This document shows, in pieces, positions 8,226-17,138 of a stretch of DNA of 64,000 nt. The first letter of the stretch is position 1, and each line of letters opens with the position of its first letter. This stretch comes from Bacillota bacterium. GTDB taxonomy: Bacteria; Bacillota; Clostridia; Christensenellales; SZUA-584. Below the pieces are notes generated by a model, which was not told where the DNA came from, made no database searches, and saw only the letters and a list, made by a program, of their open reading frames with translations. The stretch lies in contig JAEWRI010000043.1 of the NCBI GenBank assembly GCA_023460085.1, positions 62,001 to 126,000 of the forward strand. The letters run 5' to 3'. The position numbers and the translations under genes are program-made.

Positions 8226-9191
8226 ATGAAGAGAGTCATTGTCGTTGTGGTACTGGCTGTTGTGATGTTGTTGGGCATGTTCGCTGGCTGCGCGCCCAAA
8301 GAAGCGGAAACATCCGGCGGAGGAGCAGCAGGTGGTGAAGGGTTGTCTTTCATTTATATCTCGCCCATACTTGCGAATCCTTACTGGGATGTTGTTCAGG
8401 CCGGCGTTGAGGACGCAGCCGCGGAATTTGGTGCCAAAGTTGAAGTAATGGGTACCAACGCGGTTGATATCAACAAGATGTGCGAATATATGGAAACTGC
8501 TACCGCCAAAGGATGCGATGGCATACTGACCATGTCGCTGAGCGCCAGTGCCTTTACGCCTTATGTAGACAAAGCCAAAGAAGCGGGCATTCCGGTGGTG
8601 CTGGTTGACACAGATGCCGCAGATTCCAAGCGCGATTGCTACATCGGCACCAATAACTATCAGGCTGGTTTTGCGCTGGGAGAAGCCCTCATAGAGCTGT
8701 CCGGCGGCAAAGCGACCATTGGTATTATGTCCGGCGTGGCGGATCAACAAAACATGATCGACAGAGAAGCGGGCTTCAAGGCTGCGATAGAGGGTCAGGC
8801 GGACATGAAGGTTGTAACGACGGAGTTTGATAACAGCGCGCTGGATCAGTGTATTGCCAAGACAGAGGCGATGATACTCGCTTATCCCGAAATTAATACG
8901 TTGGTTGGCATCGAGGGCTTCGGTGTGCCGGGCATGGGCAAGGTACTCAAAGAACAGAACCTGTACGATTCCTACATACTCGTAGGCTTTGATAACGTGG
9001 ATGAGACAATAGCGTTCATAAAGGAAGGCGTTGCCGAAGGTACCTGCGTGCAAAGACAGTATATGATGGGTTATTCCGGAATCGAAGCGCTTGTGAAGAT
9101 CAATAAGGGTGAAAAGGTAGCGGACATTGATACCGGTGTTGTATTCCTGACCCAGGAGACGGTTGGATCGTACGATCCGAAAGCGAAGTAA
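8226..9191 (+). CDS. Sugar ABC transporter substrate-binding lipoprotein (system A)
   Basis: 321 residues with AGGAGG at 8211-8216. A lipoprotein signal peptide runs to GMFAGC, where Cys would be lipidated, followed by a short Gly/Ala linker. The mature part is the periplasmic-binding type I fold of the ribose/galactose family: FIYISPILANPYWDVVQAGVEDAA, VLVDTDAADSKR, IGTNNYQAG and VGFDNVDETI. It would capture a sugar outside the membrane for the ATPase and permease that follow. A stable hairpin directly after the stop may raise its expression relative to the transporter genes. Confidence 0.9.
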   Translation: MKRVIVVVVLAVVMLLGMFAGCAPKEAETSGGGAAGGEGLSFIYISPILANPYWDVVQAGVEDAAAEFGAKVEVMGTNAVDINKMCEYMETATAKGCDGILTMSLSASAFTPYVDKAKEAGIPVVLVDTDAADSKRDCYIGTNNYQAGFALGEALIELSGGKATIGIMSGVADQQNMIDREAGFKAAIEGQADMKVVTTEFDNSALDQCIAKTEAMILAYPEINTLVGIEGFGVPGMGKVLKEQNLYDSYILVGFDNVDETIAFIKEGVAEGTCVQRQYMMGYSGIEALVKINKGEKVADIDTGVVFLTQETVGSYDPKAK

Positions 9192-9206
9192 TACAGGAAG
9201 GCTGAC

Positions 9207-9237
9207 GTTCAGGAAGGTCTTTACGGCCTTCCTGAAC
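9207..9237 (+). promoter_or_regulatory. Intercistronic hairpin after the binding-protein gene
   Basis: GTTCAGGAAGGTC (9207-9219), loop TTTAC, GGCCTTCCTGAAC (9225-9237): a 13-pair stem with one G-U pair and no following T run. Such stems commonly protect the upstream binding-protein mRNA from 3' decay and lower read-through. Confidence 0.7.
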
Positions 9238-9276
9238 ACTTCTTGCCGATACAACAACGGGATGAGAGGTGATAAC

Positions 9277-10797
9277 GTGGGTGAGACAAACTATCTTGAA
9301 ATGAAGAATATCGATATGTACTTTCCCGGCGTTCATGCACTGAAAAGCGTCAGTCTGGGAATTAAACGGGGCGAGGTGGTCGCACTTCTGGGGGAAAATG
9401 GTGCGGGAAAATCTACCCTGATGAAGATACTCAGCGGGGTTTACAACAATTACGAAGGAGAGATATACATCGACGGTTCGCTCAGGCGCTTCTCCGATCC
9501 CGGTGACGCAGAGAAGTCCGGAGTAGCCATGATATATCAGGAATTGAATCCTTTTCTGGATCTTTCGATCGCCGAGAATATCTATTTAAATCGTTTGCCT
9601 AAGACAAAACTGAAAAGCATCGATTGGAAAAAATTGTACAAGAGTGCAGCAGAAGTGGTGACGAGGCTGGGCATGAATGCAGACGTCAGGGTAACGATGC
9701 GCAGTCTTGGTGCCAGCGAACAGCAACTGGTTGCAATTGCAAGGGCTCTGGTGAGTAACTCTTCTATTTTTATTCTGGACGAACCGACGTCTTCCCTGAC
9801 AGAGAAGGAAACGCAGCAACTGTTTAATGTTATCAACGAAATTAAGTCATCTGGGAAATGCATTATCTATATTTCTCACAAGCTTGATGAAATATTTCGC
9901 ATTGCTGATAAAACAGTCGTACTGCGCGACGGGAATAATGTGGGCGAGTGCAGCGCGACCGTTGAAAACTCCGATACGATCATCCATATGATGATAGGTC
10001 GGGATATCAAACAGATGTATCCTATCAATACGGCCCAAAAGGGCGAGGTCGTCTTCGAAGTCAGGAACCTTAAAATACAGCATGCGTATGCAGCGGAGAA
10101 GACCATGATAGACAATATCGATTTTTCGGTAAGGAAGGGCGAAATACTGGGGCTTGCAGGTCTGGTGGGGTCGGGACGAAGCGAGATACTGAATGCTATT
10201 TTCGGATCCTATAGAGGGCTATATAAGGGTGACTTTTTCTTGGAAGGCAAGAGGATCAGCGTTACCTCTCCGTCGGTTGCCCGTAAACTGGGTATCGCCC
10301 TGCTGACTGAGGATCGGAGGCGAAATGGTGTTGTCGGTATTATGGGTATCGACAATAACGTGACGTTGGCATCTCTGGAGCAGATTTGTACCTTTCTGAG
10401 AATTAACCGGAAAAAGGAAAGGCAGATTGCGGAACGTTATGTGGATGAACTGGCCATAAAGTGTTCTTCGATAAAAATGCCGGTTGCGAATTTAAGCGGC
10501 GGGAACCAGCAGAAGACGGTTTTGGCCAAGTGGCTGAATACCAGTCCGAAGATTCTTTTGCTGGATGAACCCACAAGGGGCATCGATGTTGGGTACAAAA
10601 TCGAAATATATAAAATCATGAACCAGTTGGTTGAAGAAGGGATAACCATAATATGGGTGTCGTCTGAGCTGCCGGAGTTGCTTGCCATCAGCGACAGGAT
10701 TATTGCACTTCACAACGGTAAGGTTTGCGGTGAGCTATATCGCGGAGATATTTCGGAAGAACGCGTGATGAAGCTGATCACCGGAGCCGCGCATTAA
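9277..10797 (+). CDS. Sugar ABC transporter ATP-binding protein, two-domain RbsA/MglA type (system A)
   Basis: 506 residues from GTG at 9277, preceded by GAGAGG; upstream in-frame starts lack a site and fall inside the previous gene or its hairpin. The first ABC domain has Walker A GENGAGKST, an SEQQLVAIARA signature and Walker B FILDEPTSSL. The second has the usual degenerate Walker A GLVGSGRSE, canonical NLSGGNQQK and LLLDEPTRGID. This tandem arrangement is that of RbsA, MglA and XylG. It energises import through the permease at 10823. Confidence 0.93.
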   Translation: MGETNYLEMKNIDMYFPGVHALKSVSLGIKRGEVVALLGENGAGKSTLMKILSGVYNNYEGEIYIDGSLRRFSDPGDAEKSGVAMIYQELNPFLDLSIAENIYLNRLPKTKLKSIDWKKLYKSAAEVVTRLGMNADVRVTMRSLGASEQQLVAIARALVSNSSIFILDEPTSSLTEKETQQLFNVINEIKSSGKCIIYISHKLDEIFRIADKTVVLRDGNNVGECSATVENSDTIIHMMIGRDIKQMYPINTAQKGEVVFEVRNLKIQHAYAAEKTMIDNIDFSVRKGEILGLAGLVGSGRSEILNAIFGSYRGLYKGDFFLEGKRISVTSPSVARKLGIALLTEDRRRNGVVGIMGIDNNVTLASLEQICTFLRINRKKERQIAERYVDELAIKCSSIKMPVANLSGGNQQKTVLAKWLNTSPKILLLDEPTRGIDVGYKIEIYKIMNQLVEEGITIIWVSSELPELLAISDRIIALHNGKVCGELYRGDISEERVMKLITGAAH

Positions 10798-10822
10798 CCC
10801 GCATAGATAGGGAGGAATTCAG

Positions 10823-11806
10823 ATGAAAAGCGAGAGCACTATTGCTAAAATGTATAAATCGCTGATCAACAAGCCCATTGTGAGCGTCTTGGTTCCATTC
10901 ATATTGCTGCTCGTCATTGGAGGAATTGTCAACCCGACGTTTTTAGGCTGGAACAATCTGACCAGTATTTTTCGCTCTATGGCTTTTATTGCCATCATTG
11001 CGATAGGAATGACTTATGCCTTTATCGCCAAAGAGCTCGACTTGTCGGTGGGCTCAGTGGTTGCGCTGGCGGGGATGATTTGCGCCATGCTCATGATCAA
11101 CGGTGTAAATATGATCGTTGCAATCATCGTTGGCGTCATTGCCGGAACAGTGTGCGGAATGATTACGGGGTTTATCATCGTAAGGTTTGGCATTCCGACA
11201 ATGATTGGCAGCCTTGGCATGATGTTCGCCTATAGAGGCATTGTGTACGTAATCACATCGGGCAATTCGCTGTATCCCCTGCCGGAAGGCTTTGAGCTGC
11301 TGGGGCTGGGCAGCATATTTGGAATCCCCACACCATTTGTGATATTCATCATATTGGCTATCATCTTCGGATACATACTGAAGAATACCGCCTATGGACG
11401 CTCTATCTATGCGATCGGCGGCAACACGGAGACGGCGTGGCTGAGCGGTATCAAAGTGGATCTGATTCGAATGACAACCTACTGGATGACGGGAGCCATG
11501 AGCGGCGTTGCGGGCGTGCTGCTGGCATCGCGGCTAAGTTCTGCGCAGGCCAATGCAGGTACGGGCTGGGAGATGTACGTAATCGCATCCGTAATCGTTG
11601 GCGGCACCAGTATGTTCGGCGGAGTGGGTACAGTACTGGGTACGGTGTTTGGTGCCCTTCTGGTAAACATGATTAACAATCTGCTGATTATGATGAACGT
11701 AAACGCTTATTGGCAGCAGGTGGTCATCGGAGTCATCATCATCATCGCGGTCATCTTTGATCAATACCGGAAGAAGCTGGTGGCTCGGCGTAAACTGAAA
11801 GATTGA
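10823..11806 (+). CDS. Sugar ABC transporter permease, RbsC-type (system A)
   Basis: 327 residues, start after GGGAGG. Eight or more hydrophobic segments and the family landmarks KELDLSVGSVVALAGM, RFGIPTMIGSLGMMFAYRGI, NTAYGRSIYAIGGN and SVIVGGTSMFGG identify the branched-chain/ribose permease superfamily. Only one permease gene belongs to this system, so it would act as a homodimer with the two-domain ATPase. Confidence 0.93.
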   Translation: MKSESTIAKMYKSLINKPIVSVLVPFILLLVIGGIVNPTFLGWNNLTSIFRSMAFIAIIAIGMTYAFIAKELDLSVGSVVALAGMICAMLMINGVNMIVAIIVGVIAGTVCGMITGFIIVRFGIPTMIGSLGMMFAYRGIVYVITSGNSLYPLPEGFELLGLGSIFGIPTPFVIFIILAIIFGYILKNTAYGRSIYAIGGNTETAWLSGIKVDLIRMTTYWMTGAMSGVAGVLLASRLSSAQANAGTGWEMYVIASVIVGGTSMFGGVGTVLGTVFGALLVNMINNLLIMMNVNAYWQQVVIGVIIIIAVIFDQYRKKLVARRKLKD

Positions 11807-11878
11807 CGCTGTACCAATTGATTGTAAGCCAACGTCCGGAATGTGATACAACACGACGAAGGACGAGAGGGACATCTG

Positions 11879-13162
11879 ATGAGAGACCAGTCTGTATTTG
11901 CGGAGTCTACGCAGAAATGGGGATATCAGAATTTAGAAATCGATAACGCGGATCGCCAGGTTCTTCGGGAACTTGCGGTGCGAGTGGCTGAGATTGCGTC
12001 ATCGGAAAGTGAGCGGGAGAAAGCCGCGCTGTGGAGAGCGCATAATGACTTACAGCCGACGCGCCCGCTGATATTCTGTGACCCTGAAAACGGGTGGAAT
12101 GAGATTATCCCGGAGAGAGAATTGCGATGCACCAGCGAACTGGCACGGAACTGGGAAAACAGGTTGCGTAAGGAAATATTCTGGGGCAGCCGTATGGGGG
12201 ATGACCGGGTTACCACGGACTATTTCAATGTGTATTACAGCTATGAAGACACTGGCTGGGGGATGAACGAGAAGATCCAGCGTACTGAAGAGAAGGGCTC
12301 CTATGCATGGGAAGCGCCGCTTACGGATTACGCGATGATGGATAGACTTCAGTATCCCCGGATTCTTGTGGATTACAGCCTGACGGATCAGCTGTTTTCG
12401 CTGGCCACAGACGTTTTCGGAGATATATTGAGGGTACGAAAACGTGGCCAGTGGTGGTGGTCAATCGGTTTGACTTATGTGCTGGTGAATCTGAGGGGAT
12501 TAGAACAGTTCATGATGGATATGTATGATTATCCGGATGAGCTGCACCACCTGATGGCCTTTTTACGAGACGGTTTTTTGGAAAAGCTGAATTTTCTGGA
12601 GAGCAATGGCCTGCTTAGCTTGAATAATGATGAAAGCTATGTGGGTTCCGGCGGATTTGGGTTCACCAGTCAGCTGCCCGCCGCAGGGTATGACGAACGG
12701 GTTCGCACACAGGATATGTGGGGGTTTCTGGAGAGCCAGGAAACAGTATCGGTATCTCCTGCGATGTTTAAAGAGTTTGTATTTGATTATCAGCTTCCAT
12801 TGCTGAAACGGTTCGGGTTGAATTGCTATGGATGCTGTGAGCCCCTGGATAAACGGTGGGACATCATTAAGGATATTCCCGGACTTCGCAGGGTATCTGT
12901 GTCGCCTTGGGCGGATCCAGAGAAGATGGCCGGGCAGCTGGCGGATCGCTACGTTTACTCGCTAAAACCAAATCCCGCCTATCTTGCGGTAGATCATATT
13001 GACGAATACAGCGTACGGGCAGATATGAGAAAGGCTTTCCTCATTGCAAGGGACTGCCGTGTCGAAGCCATTATGAAGGATAACCATACCATCAACAATA
13101 ACGTAAACAACGTGGTTGAGTGGTGCAGGATTGCGAAGGAAGAGGCGCGCCGGTATGAATAG
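11879..13162 (+). CDS. URO-D-fold protein (second, divergent copy)
   Basis: 427 residues from ATG at 11879, with a GAGAGGG site; an in-frame GTG at 11843 has a poorer one. It is longer and clearly diverged from the copy at 5932. The C-terminal half keeps the barrel motifs: CYGCCEPLDKRWDIIKDIPG with cysteines in place of the HxC motif, VSPWADPEKMAGQLADRY and a conserved-looking IMKDNHTINNN. Relatives are usually labelled as uroporphyrinogen decarboxylase-like proteins of unknown function and are frequent near sugar transporters. There is no corrinoid protein partner in the window. A small hairpin (13204-13220) follows. Confidence 0.7.
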   Translation: MRDQSVFAESTQKWGYQNLEIDNADRQVLRELAVRVAEIASSESEREKAALWRAHNDLQPTRPLIFCDPENGWNEIIPERELRCTSELARNWENRLRKEIFWGSRMGDDRVTTDYFNVYYSYEDTGWGMNEKIQRTEEKGSYAWEAPLTDYAMMDRLQYPRILVDYSLTDQLFSLATDVFGDILRVRKRGQWWWSIGLTYVLVNLRGLEQFMMDMYDYPDELHHLMAFLRDGFLEKLNFLESNGLLSLNNDESYVGSGGFGFTSQLPAAGYDERVRTQDMWGFLESQETVSVSPAMFKEFVFDYQLPLLKRFGLNCYGCCEPLDKRWDIIKDIPGLRRVSVSPWADPEKMAGQLADRYVYSLKPNPAYLAVDHIDEYSVRADMRKAFLIARDCRVEAIMKDNHTINNNVNNVVEWCRIAKEEARRYE

Positions 13163-13248
13163 AAAACGCGCACAAGTCCCGCATTGGTCTTCACTAGTGC
13201 TCGAGAGGCTCTGAGCCTCTGGCATATATTAACAAGGAGGAAAAACAG

Positions 13249-14388
13249 ATGAAAAAGGTAGTGGCTATTCTCCTGGTGCTCACGCTGGTATTCGTTGCGA
13301 CCGCGTGCTCCACGCCGGGACAGGAGTCTTCCAAGCCTTCGACCGAGAGTGTTGCGCCCAGCACGGTCGAGACAACGGATGCTGCCACCACGACGGACTC
13401 TGCGCCTCAGGGTGGCTTCAGGGTTGCGTCTATCAATTGGACCAACACGCACGGCTGGCGCATCACGTACGAAGCACAGCTGAAGGAAGTTGCGGATGAG
13501 TACATCGCACAGGGCCTGATCTCGGAATATCAGGCATTCTGCCCCAACCAGGATGCCGCGTTGGAAATCCAGTATTTCCAGCAGTGCATTAACGATGGGT
13601 ATGACATCATCCTGATCAACGCCGGCGGCAGCACGGGTCTCGATGCCTGCTTTGAAGAGGCCGTGGAGAAGGGCATCATCGCCATTCCGGTTGACAACCT
13701 CTATCCGTTTGCGGGTGTGGTGGGCGTGCAGACCGATCAGGCGGTATGGGCCGGCACAAATTTCGACGCGATGGTGGCACACTTCAATGGCGCTCCCGCG
13801 AAGGTCGTTAACTTCACCGGTATGGAAGGCACCACGGGCTCCGGTCTGCGCGGCGATACGTGGGATGCGGGCCTCGCGGCGAACCCGAATTTCGAAGTGG
13901 TTTACACGGGAACCACTGCCTGGAGCCAGACCGAGTCGAAGCGGGTCATGTCCGAGTTTCTCGCTACGGGCATTGAGTACGACGCGATACTGACTGAGGA
14001 GGCCTGCGTGGGCATTCTCGAAGCCATCGAAGAAGCCGGAGCTCCTTATCCGGAATTCATGACCTCCGATGAAGAAGTCGGTTACATCCGCATGCTCGAC
14101 AGAATCAACGCGGACAGCACAGTTATCGACTTCGTCGTCATCGAGAACCCCCCGGGCATCGGCGCTTCCGCGCTGAAGCTGGCCGTTCGCATGGCTCAGG
14201 GCAAGGAGTTCAAGGACGGTATGCTGCAGGAGAACGCAGCGGGCACGCTGGTGGCCTATTACACCCCGACCTACATGGTCACGCCCGACACGCTGGACGA
14301 CGCGATTGCCATGTGGAAGGATGCGGCGGATACCGATCAGATGTCCACGTACCTGACCGAGGAAGCTGCGGACGCTTACTTCAAGTGA
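13249..14388 (+). CDS. Sugar ABC transporter substrate-binding lipoprotein (system B)
   Basis: 379 residues; AAGGAGG at 13234 region. Signal peptide ends at VATAC (lipidated Cys), followed by a Ser/Thr-rich linker of about 35 residues that spaces the domain from the membrane. The body is type I periplasmic-binding: FRVASINWTNTHGWRITYEAQ, YDIILINAGGSTGLDACFEEA and GIIAIPVDNLYPFAGV. It diverges from the system A protein, so the two importers probably have different ligands. Confidence 0.87.
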   Translation: MKKVVAILLVLTLVFVATACSTPGQESSKPSTESVAPSTVETTDAATTTDSAPQGGFRVASINWTNTHGWRITYEAQLKEVADEYIAQGLISEYQAFCPNQDAALEIQYFQQCINDGYDIILINAGGSTGLDACFEEAVEKGIIAIPVDNLYPFAGVVGVQTDQAVWAGTNFDAMVAHFNGAPAKVVNFTGMEGTTGSGLRGDTWDAGLAANPNFEVVYTGTTAWSQTESKRVMSEFLATGIEYDAILTEEACVGILEAIEEAGAPYPEFMTSDEEVGYIRMLDRINADSTVIDFVVIENPPGIGASALKLAVRMAQGKEFKDGMLQENAAGTLVAYYTPTYMVTPDTLDDAIAMWKDAADTDQMSTYLTEEAADAYFK

Positions 14389-14427
14389 GAGAATGCCTGA
14401 CCGGCTGGACAGGCACATCGTGAATTA

Positions 14428-14480
14428 GAAACCCGGATAAGCCCACGCGGCTTCACCGCCGAGTGGGCTTGCTGGGTTTC
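14428..14480 (+). promoter_or_regulatory. Long intercistronic hairpin after the system B binding-protein gene
   Basis: GAAACCC...GCCCAC..GGC on the left (from 14428) pairs with GCC..GTGGGC...GGGTTTC on the right (to 14480), a stem of roughly 17-18 pairs with small bulges. No T run follows. It mirrors the hairpin at 9207-9237 and likely plays the same stabilising role. Confidence 0.68.
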
Positions 14481-14538
14481 AGCAAAAAAGGTTTTATGAA
14501 TAAAACCACTCAAATATATGGCGGGGAGATGGTCACTC

Positions 14539-16056
14539 TTGCTAGAAATGAAAGGGATCAATAAGGCGTTCGGCGCGGTGGTGGCACTGAAGGATGCATC
14601 GTTCAATATTGAACGGGGTGAGATCGTTGCGCTTCTGGGGGCAAACGGTTCCGGCAAGTCGACGCTGATAAAAATACTGGGGGGGTCTGTGCGCCGCGAT
14701 TCGGGCGCGATTTTCGTAGATAACAAGCAGGTGGATATCGGAGGAAGCGGCGCGGCGCGGAAGCTGAAAATAGCCGTCGCCTACCAGGAACTCAGCCTTC
14801 TGCCGCGGATGACGGTGGAAGAGAATATTATGCTGGGACACTATATCACGACAAAAACAGGCAGAGAGGATAGCAAAGCCAACCGGGCGTATGTATGCTC
14901 TCTGCTTAAAAAATACAATGTGAATTGCAGCCCGGATGATTACCCCTCCGAGCTGCCGCCGTCCACGCTGAGCCTCGTTGAGATCGTCAAAGCGATTTCG
15001 TGGGAGCCGGATATACTGCTGCTGGACGAGGTCACCGCGACGCTTCATCATAACGAGGTGGAGTTGTTGTTCCATAATCTGATGGAACTGGCGCAGACAG
15101 GCATGGCTATCGCGTTTGTGACGCACCGCCTCGCGGAGATTTACCGCATTGCCTCCCGAGCCGTCGTGCTGCGGAATGGAGAATCGGTAGCCGACGTATC
15201 GCTTTCCGAAACGAAAATAGACACGGTGGTGTACCATATGACAGGCAAGCTGCCGGAGCAGACGCAGCACGAGGATCACAGCGCCGATAAGGACTCGGGC
15301 GGTGCCGCGCTGCGTGTGGAGCATCTGTGTATTCATGGATATGTTGAGGACGTGAATCTTTCGGTGCGCAAGGGCGAAATCATCGGCCTCGGCGGACTGG
15401 AAGGGCAGGGACAGTCGCAGTTCCTGCGGGCACTCTATGGCATCATTCCGTATCAGAAAGGCACGGTGGTGGTAAACGGTAAAACCGTGAAATACGGCGA
15501 CGCGGCTAATGCCGTGCGGGACGGCATCGGTTTTATTTCGGGCGACAGAAACCGGGAGTCGGTGTTTGCGCAGCGTTCCATCGGCGAGAACATCTACAGC
15601 GGCAGACTGGCGACGGGGAGCAATCTGCGGTATATTTCCAAACGCAGGGTCAACAAGGCAACACAGCGGATCGTGGATGATTACGACATCAAGATAGGCA
15701 ATATCAATCACCCCATCAGCTCGCTCTCGGGCGGCAACCAGCAGAAGGTGGTGTTCGGGCGCTGGGTATTCATCACGCCGGAAATTCTGCTGCTGGACGA
15801 CCCGACGAAGGGCGTGGATGTCACAGCGCGCCGCGAACTGCACAACTTCCTGCGCGGCGCGGCGGAGCGCGGCATGACGGTTGTCATGGTTTCGAGCGAC
15901 AATGACGAGCTGCTGGAAATCTCCGACCGACTCTATGTATTCTTTGAAGGCAGCGTTCACGCTGTGCTGGAGGGTAAGAATCGCACGGAGGAAAATCTAG
16001 TCGCCGCCATGCTGGGGCTGGGGGGAAATAGGGGCAAAGGAGCACAGGCAAGATGA
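14539..16056 (+). CDS. Sugar ABC transporter ATP-binding protein with degenerate first signature (system B)
   Basis: 505 residues if translation starts at TTG 14539, which has GGGGAG ten bases upstream; the in-frame ATG at 14518 lacks a site. First domain: Walker A GANGSGKST is intact and Walker B is ILLLDEVTATL, but the place of the LSxGQ signature reads LPPSTLSLVEIVKA, so the signature is lost. Second domain: degenerate Walker A GLEGQGQS, intact LSGGNQQK, and Walker B LLLDDPTKGVD with Asp in place of the catalytic Glu. This leaves an asymmetric ATPase. It overlaps the first permease gene by ATGA. Confidence 0.88.
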   Translation: MLEMKGINKAFGAVVALKDASFNIERGEIVALLGANGSGKSTLIKILGGSVRRDSGAIFVDNKQVDIGGSGAARKLKIAVAYQELSLLPRMTVEENIMLGHYITTKTGREDSKANRAYVCSLLKKYNVNCSPDDYPSELPPSTLSLVEIVKAISWEPDILLLDEVTATLHHNEVELLFHNLMELAQTGMAIAFVTHRLAEIYRIASRAVVLRNGESVADVSLSETKIDTVVYHMTGKLPEQTQHEDHSADKDSGGAALRVEHLCIHGYVEDVNLSVRKGEIIGLGGLEGQGQSQFLRALYGIIPYQKGTVVVNGKTVKYGDAANAVRDGIGFISGDRNRESVFAQRSIGENIYSGRLATGSNLRYISKRRVNKATQRIVDDYDIKIGNINHPISSLSGGNQQKVVFGRWVFITPEILLLDDPTKGVDVTARRELHNFLRGAAERGMTVVMVSSDNDELLEISDRLYVFFEGSVHAVLEGKNRTEENLVAAMLGLGGNRGKGAQAR

Positions 16057-17138
16057 AAAAGATTGTACAGTTTCTTACATTCTGCTGGAAACATATCGTT
16101 TCTTTTTTTAGAATGTTTCGGCAGAAGCCTGAATTCATGGGTACGGTGCTTATTCTCGCGGTGCTTGTTTACAACATTGTGATGCAGAGCCCAAAATCCT
16201 TTTTCAGCGGGTCCAACTTCCAGACGCTGTTCTCTACCGCACTGCCGCTGATCATGCTGACGATGGCGCAATCCATCGTGATGATTTCGGGCAACATCGA
16301 TATTTCCACCGGTATTACCATGTCGCTGGTCAACGTGTTTGCGGTGATGATGCCGGAGCTGTACCCCTGGATACCGGTGTGGGTGGCATATCTGAGCGGC
16401 TTTGCGCTTGCGGTGCTCGTCGGGTACGTCAATGGGTTTCTCGTAGGTGTTTTCCGTATCCCGCCGATGCTCGCTACGTACGGCATGTCTTTCATCATCC
16501 GGGGAATCAACCTGCTGATCAGCGACAGGCCGCAGGGCAAGGTCGACAAGGCTCTCTGGGGGATCTACCAGGGTGATGTTCTGGGTATCCCCAATACGGT
16601 GTTTGTGCTGATACTGCTGATACTGCTCTGGCTGTACATTCGAAAGCGTCCGGGCGTGAAGGAGATTTACGCGACGGGCGGCAGCGAGCGGAGTACCTAC
16701 CTTACGGGCATCTCCACGCGGAACGCGACGATACGCGCCTATACCATCAGCGGCGCGCTCGTCGGTCTTGCCGGCATCTCCTGGACGCTGATGCTCGCAA
16801 GCTCCAATCCCATCAACGGGGACATCAAGACGCTGCAGTCGGTGGCCGCGGCGCTCATCGGCGGCACGCTGATCACAGGCGGCTGGGGCACGATGATATG
16901 CGGCATACTGGGTGCGTTCTTCATGACGCTCATCAGCAACGGCACGTCCTACATGTTTACAAAATTCATTCCGTCATTCATCCCCGGGTTCTCGGTGTCG
17001 TCCTACTACCAGGATTTCGTGGGACAGCTCATCATCTTGCTGGGCATCGTACTGGCCATCGTGGTGAGCAATCGGGCGAAGCGTATGATGAAAGGCGCAC
17101 TGCGCATTGAAACCAAGGAGGAGAGTGAAAAGAAATGA
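16053..17138 (+). CDS. Sugar ABC transporter permease 1 (system B)
   Basis: 361 residues, ATGA overlap with the ATPase gene. Multiple membrane segments and the motifs SGNIDISTGITMSLVN, RIPPMLATYGMSFIIRGINLL and AALIGGTLITGGWGT place it in the RbsC-type permease family. A short basic tail (NRAKRMMKGALRIETKEE) lies in the cytoplasm. It likely pairs with the next permease as a heterodimer. Confidence 0.92.
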   Translation: MKKIVQFLTFCWKHIVSFFRMFRQKPEFMGTVLILAVLVYNIVMQSPKSFFSGSNFQTLFSTALPLIMLTMAQSIVMISGNIDISTGITMSLVNVFAVMMPELYPWIPVWVAYLSGFALAVLVGYVNGFLVGVFRIPPMLATYGMSFIIRGINLLISDRPQGKVDKALWGIYQGDVLGIPNTVFVLILLILLWLYIRKRPGVKEIYATGGSERSTYLTGISTRNATIRAYTISGALVGLAGISWTLMLASSNPINGDIKTLQSVAAALIGGTLITGGWGTMICGILGAFFMTLISNGTSYMFTKFIPSFIPGFSVSSYYQDFVGQLIILLGIVLAIVVSNRAKRMMKGALRIETKEESEKK

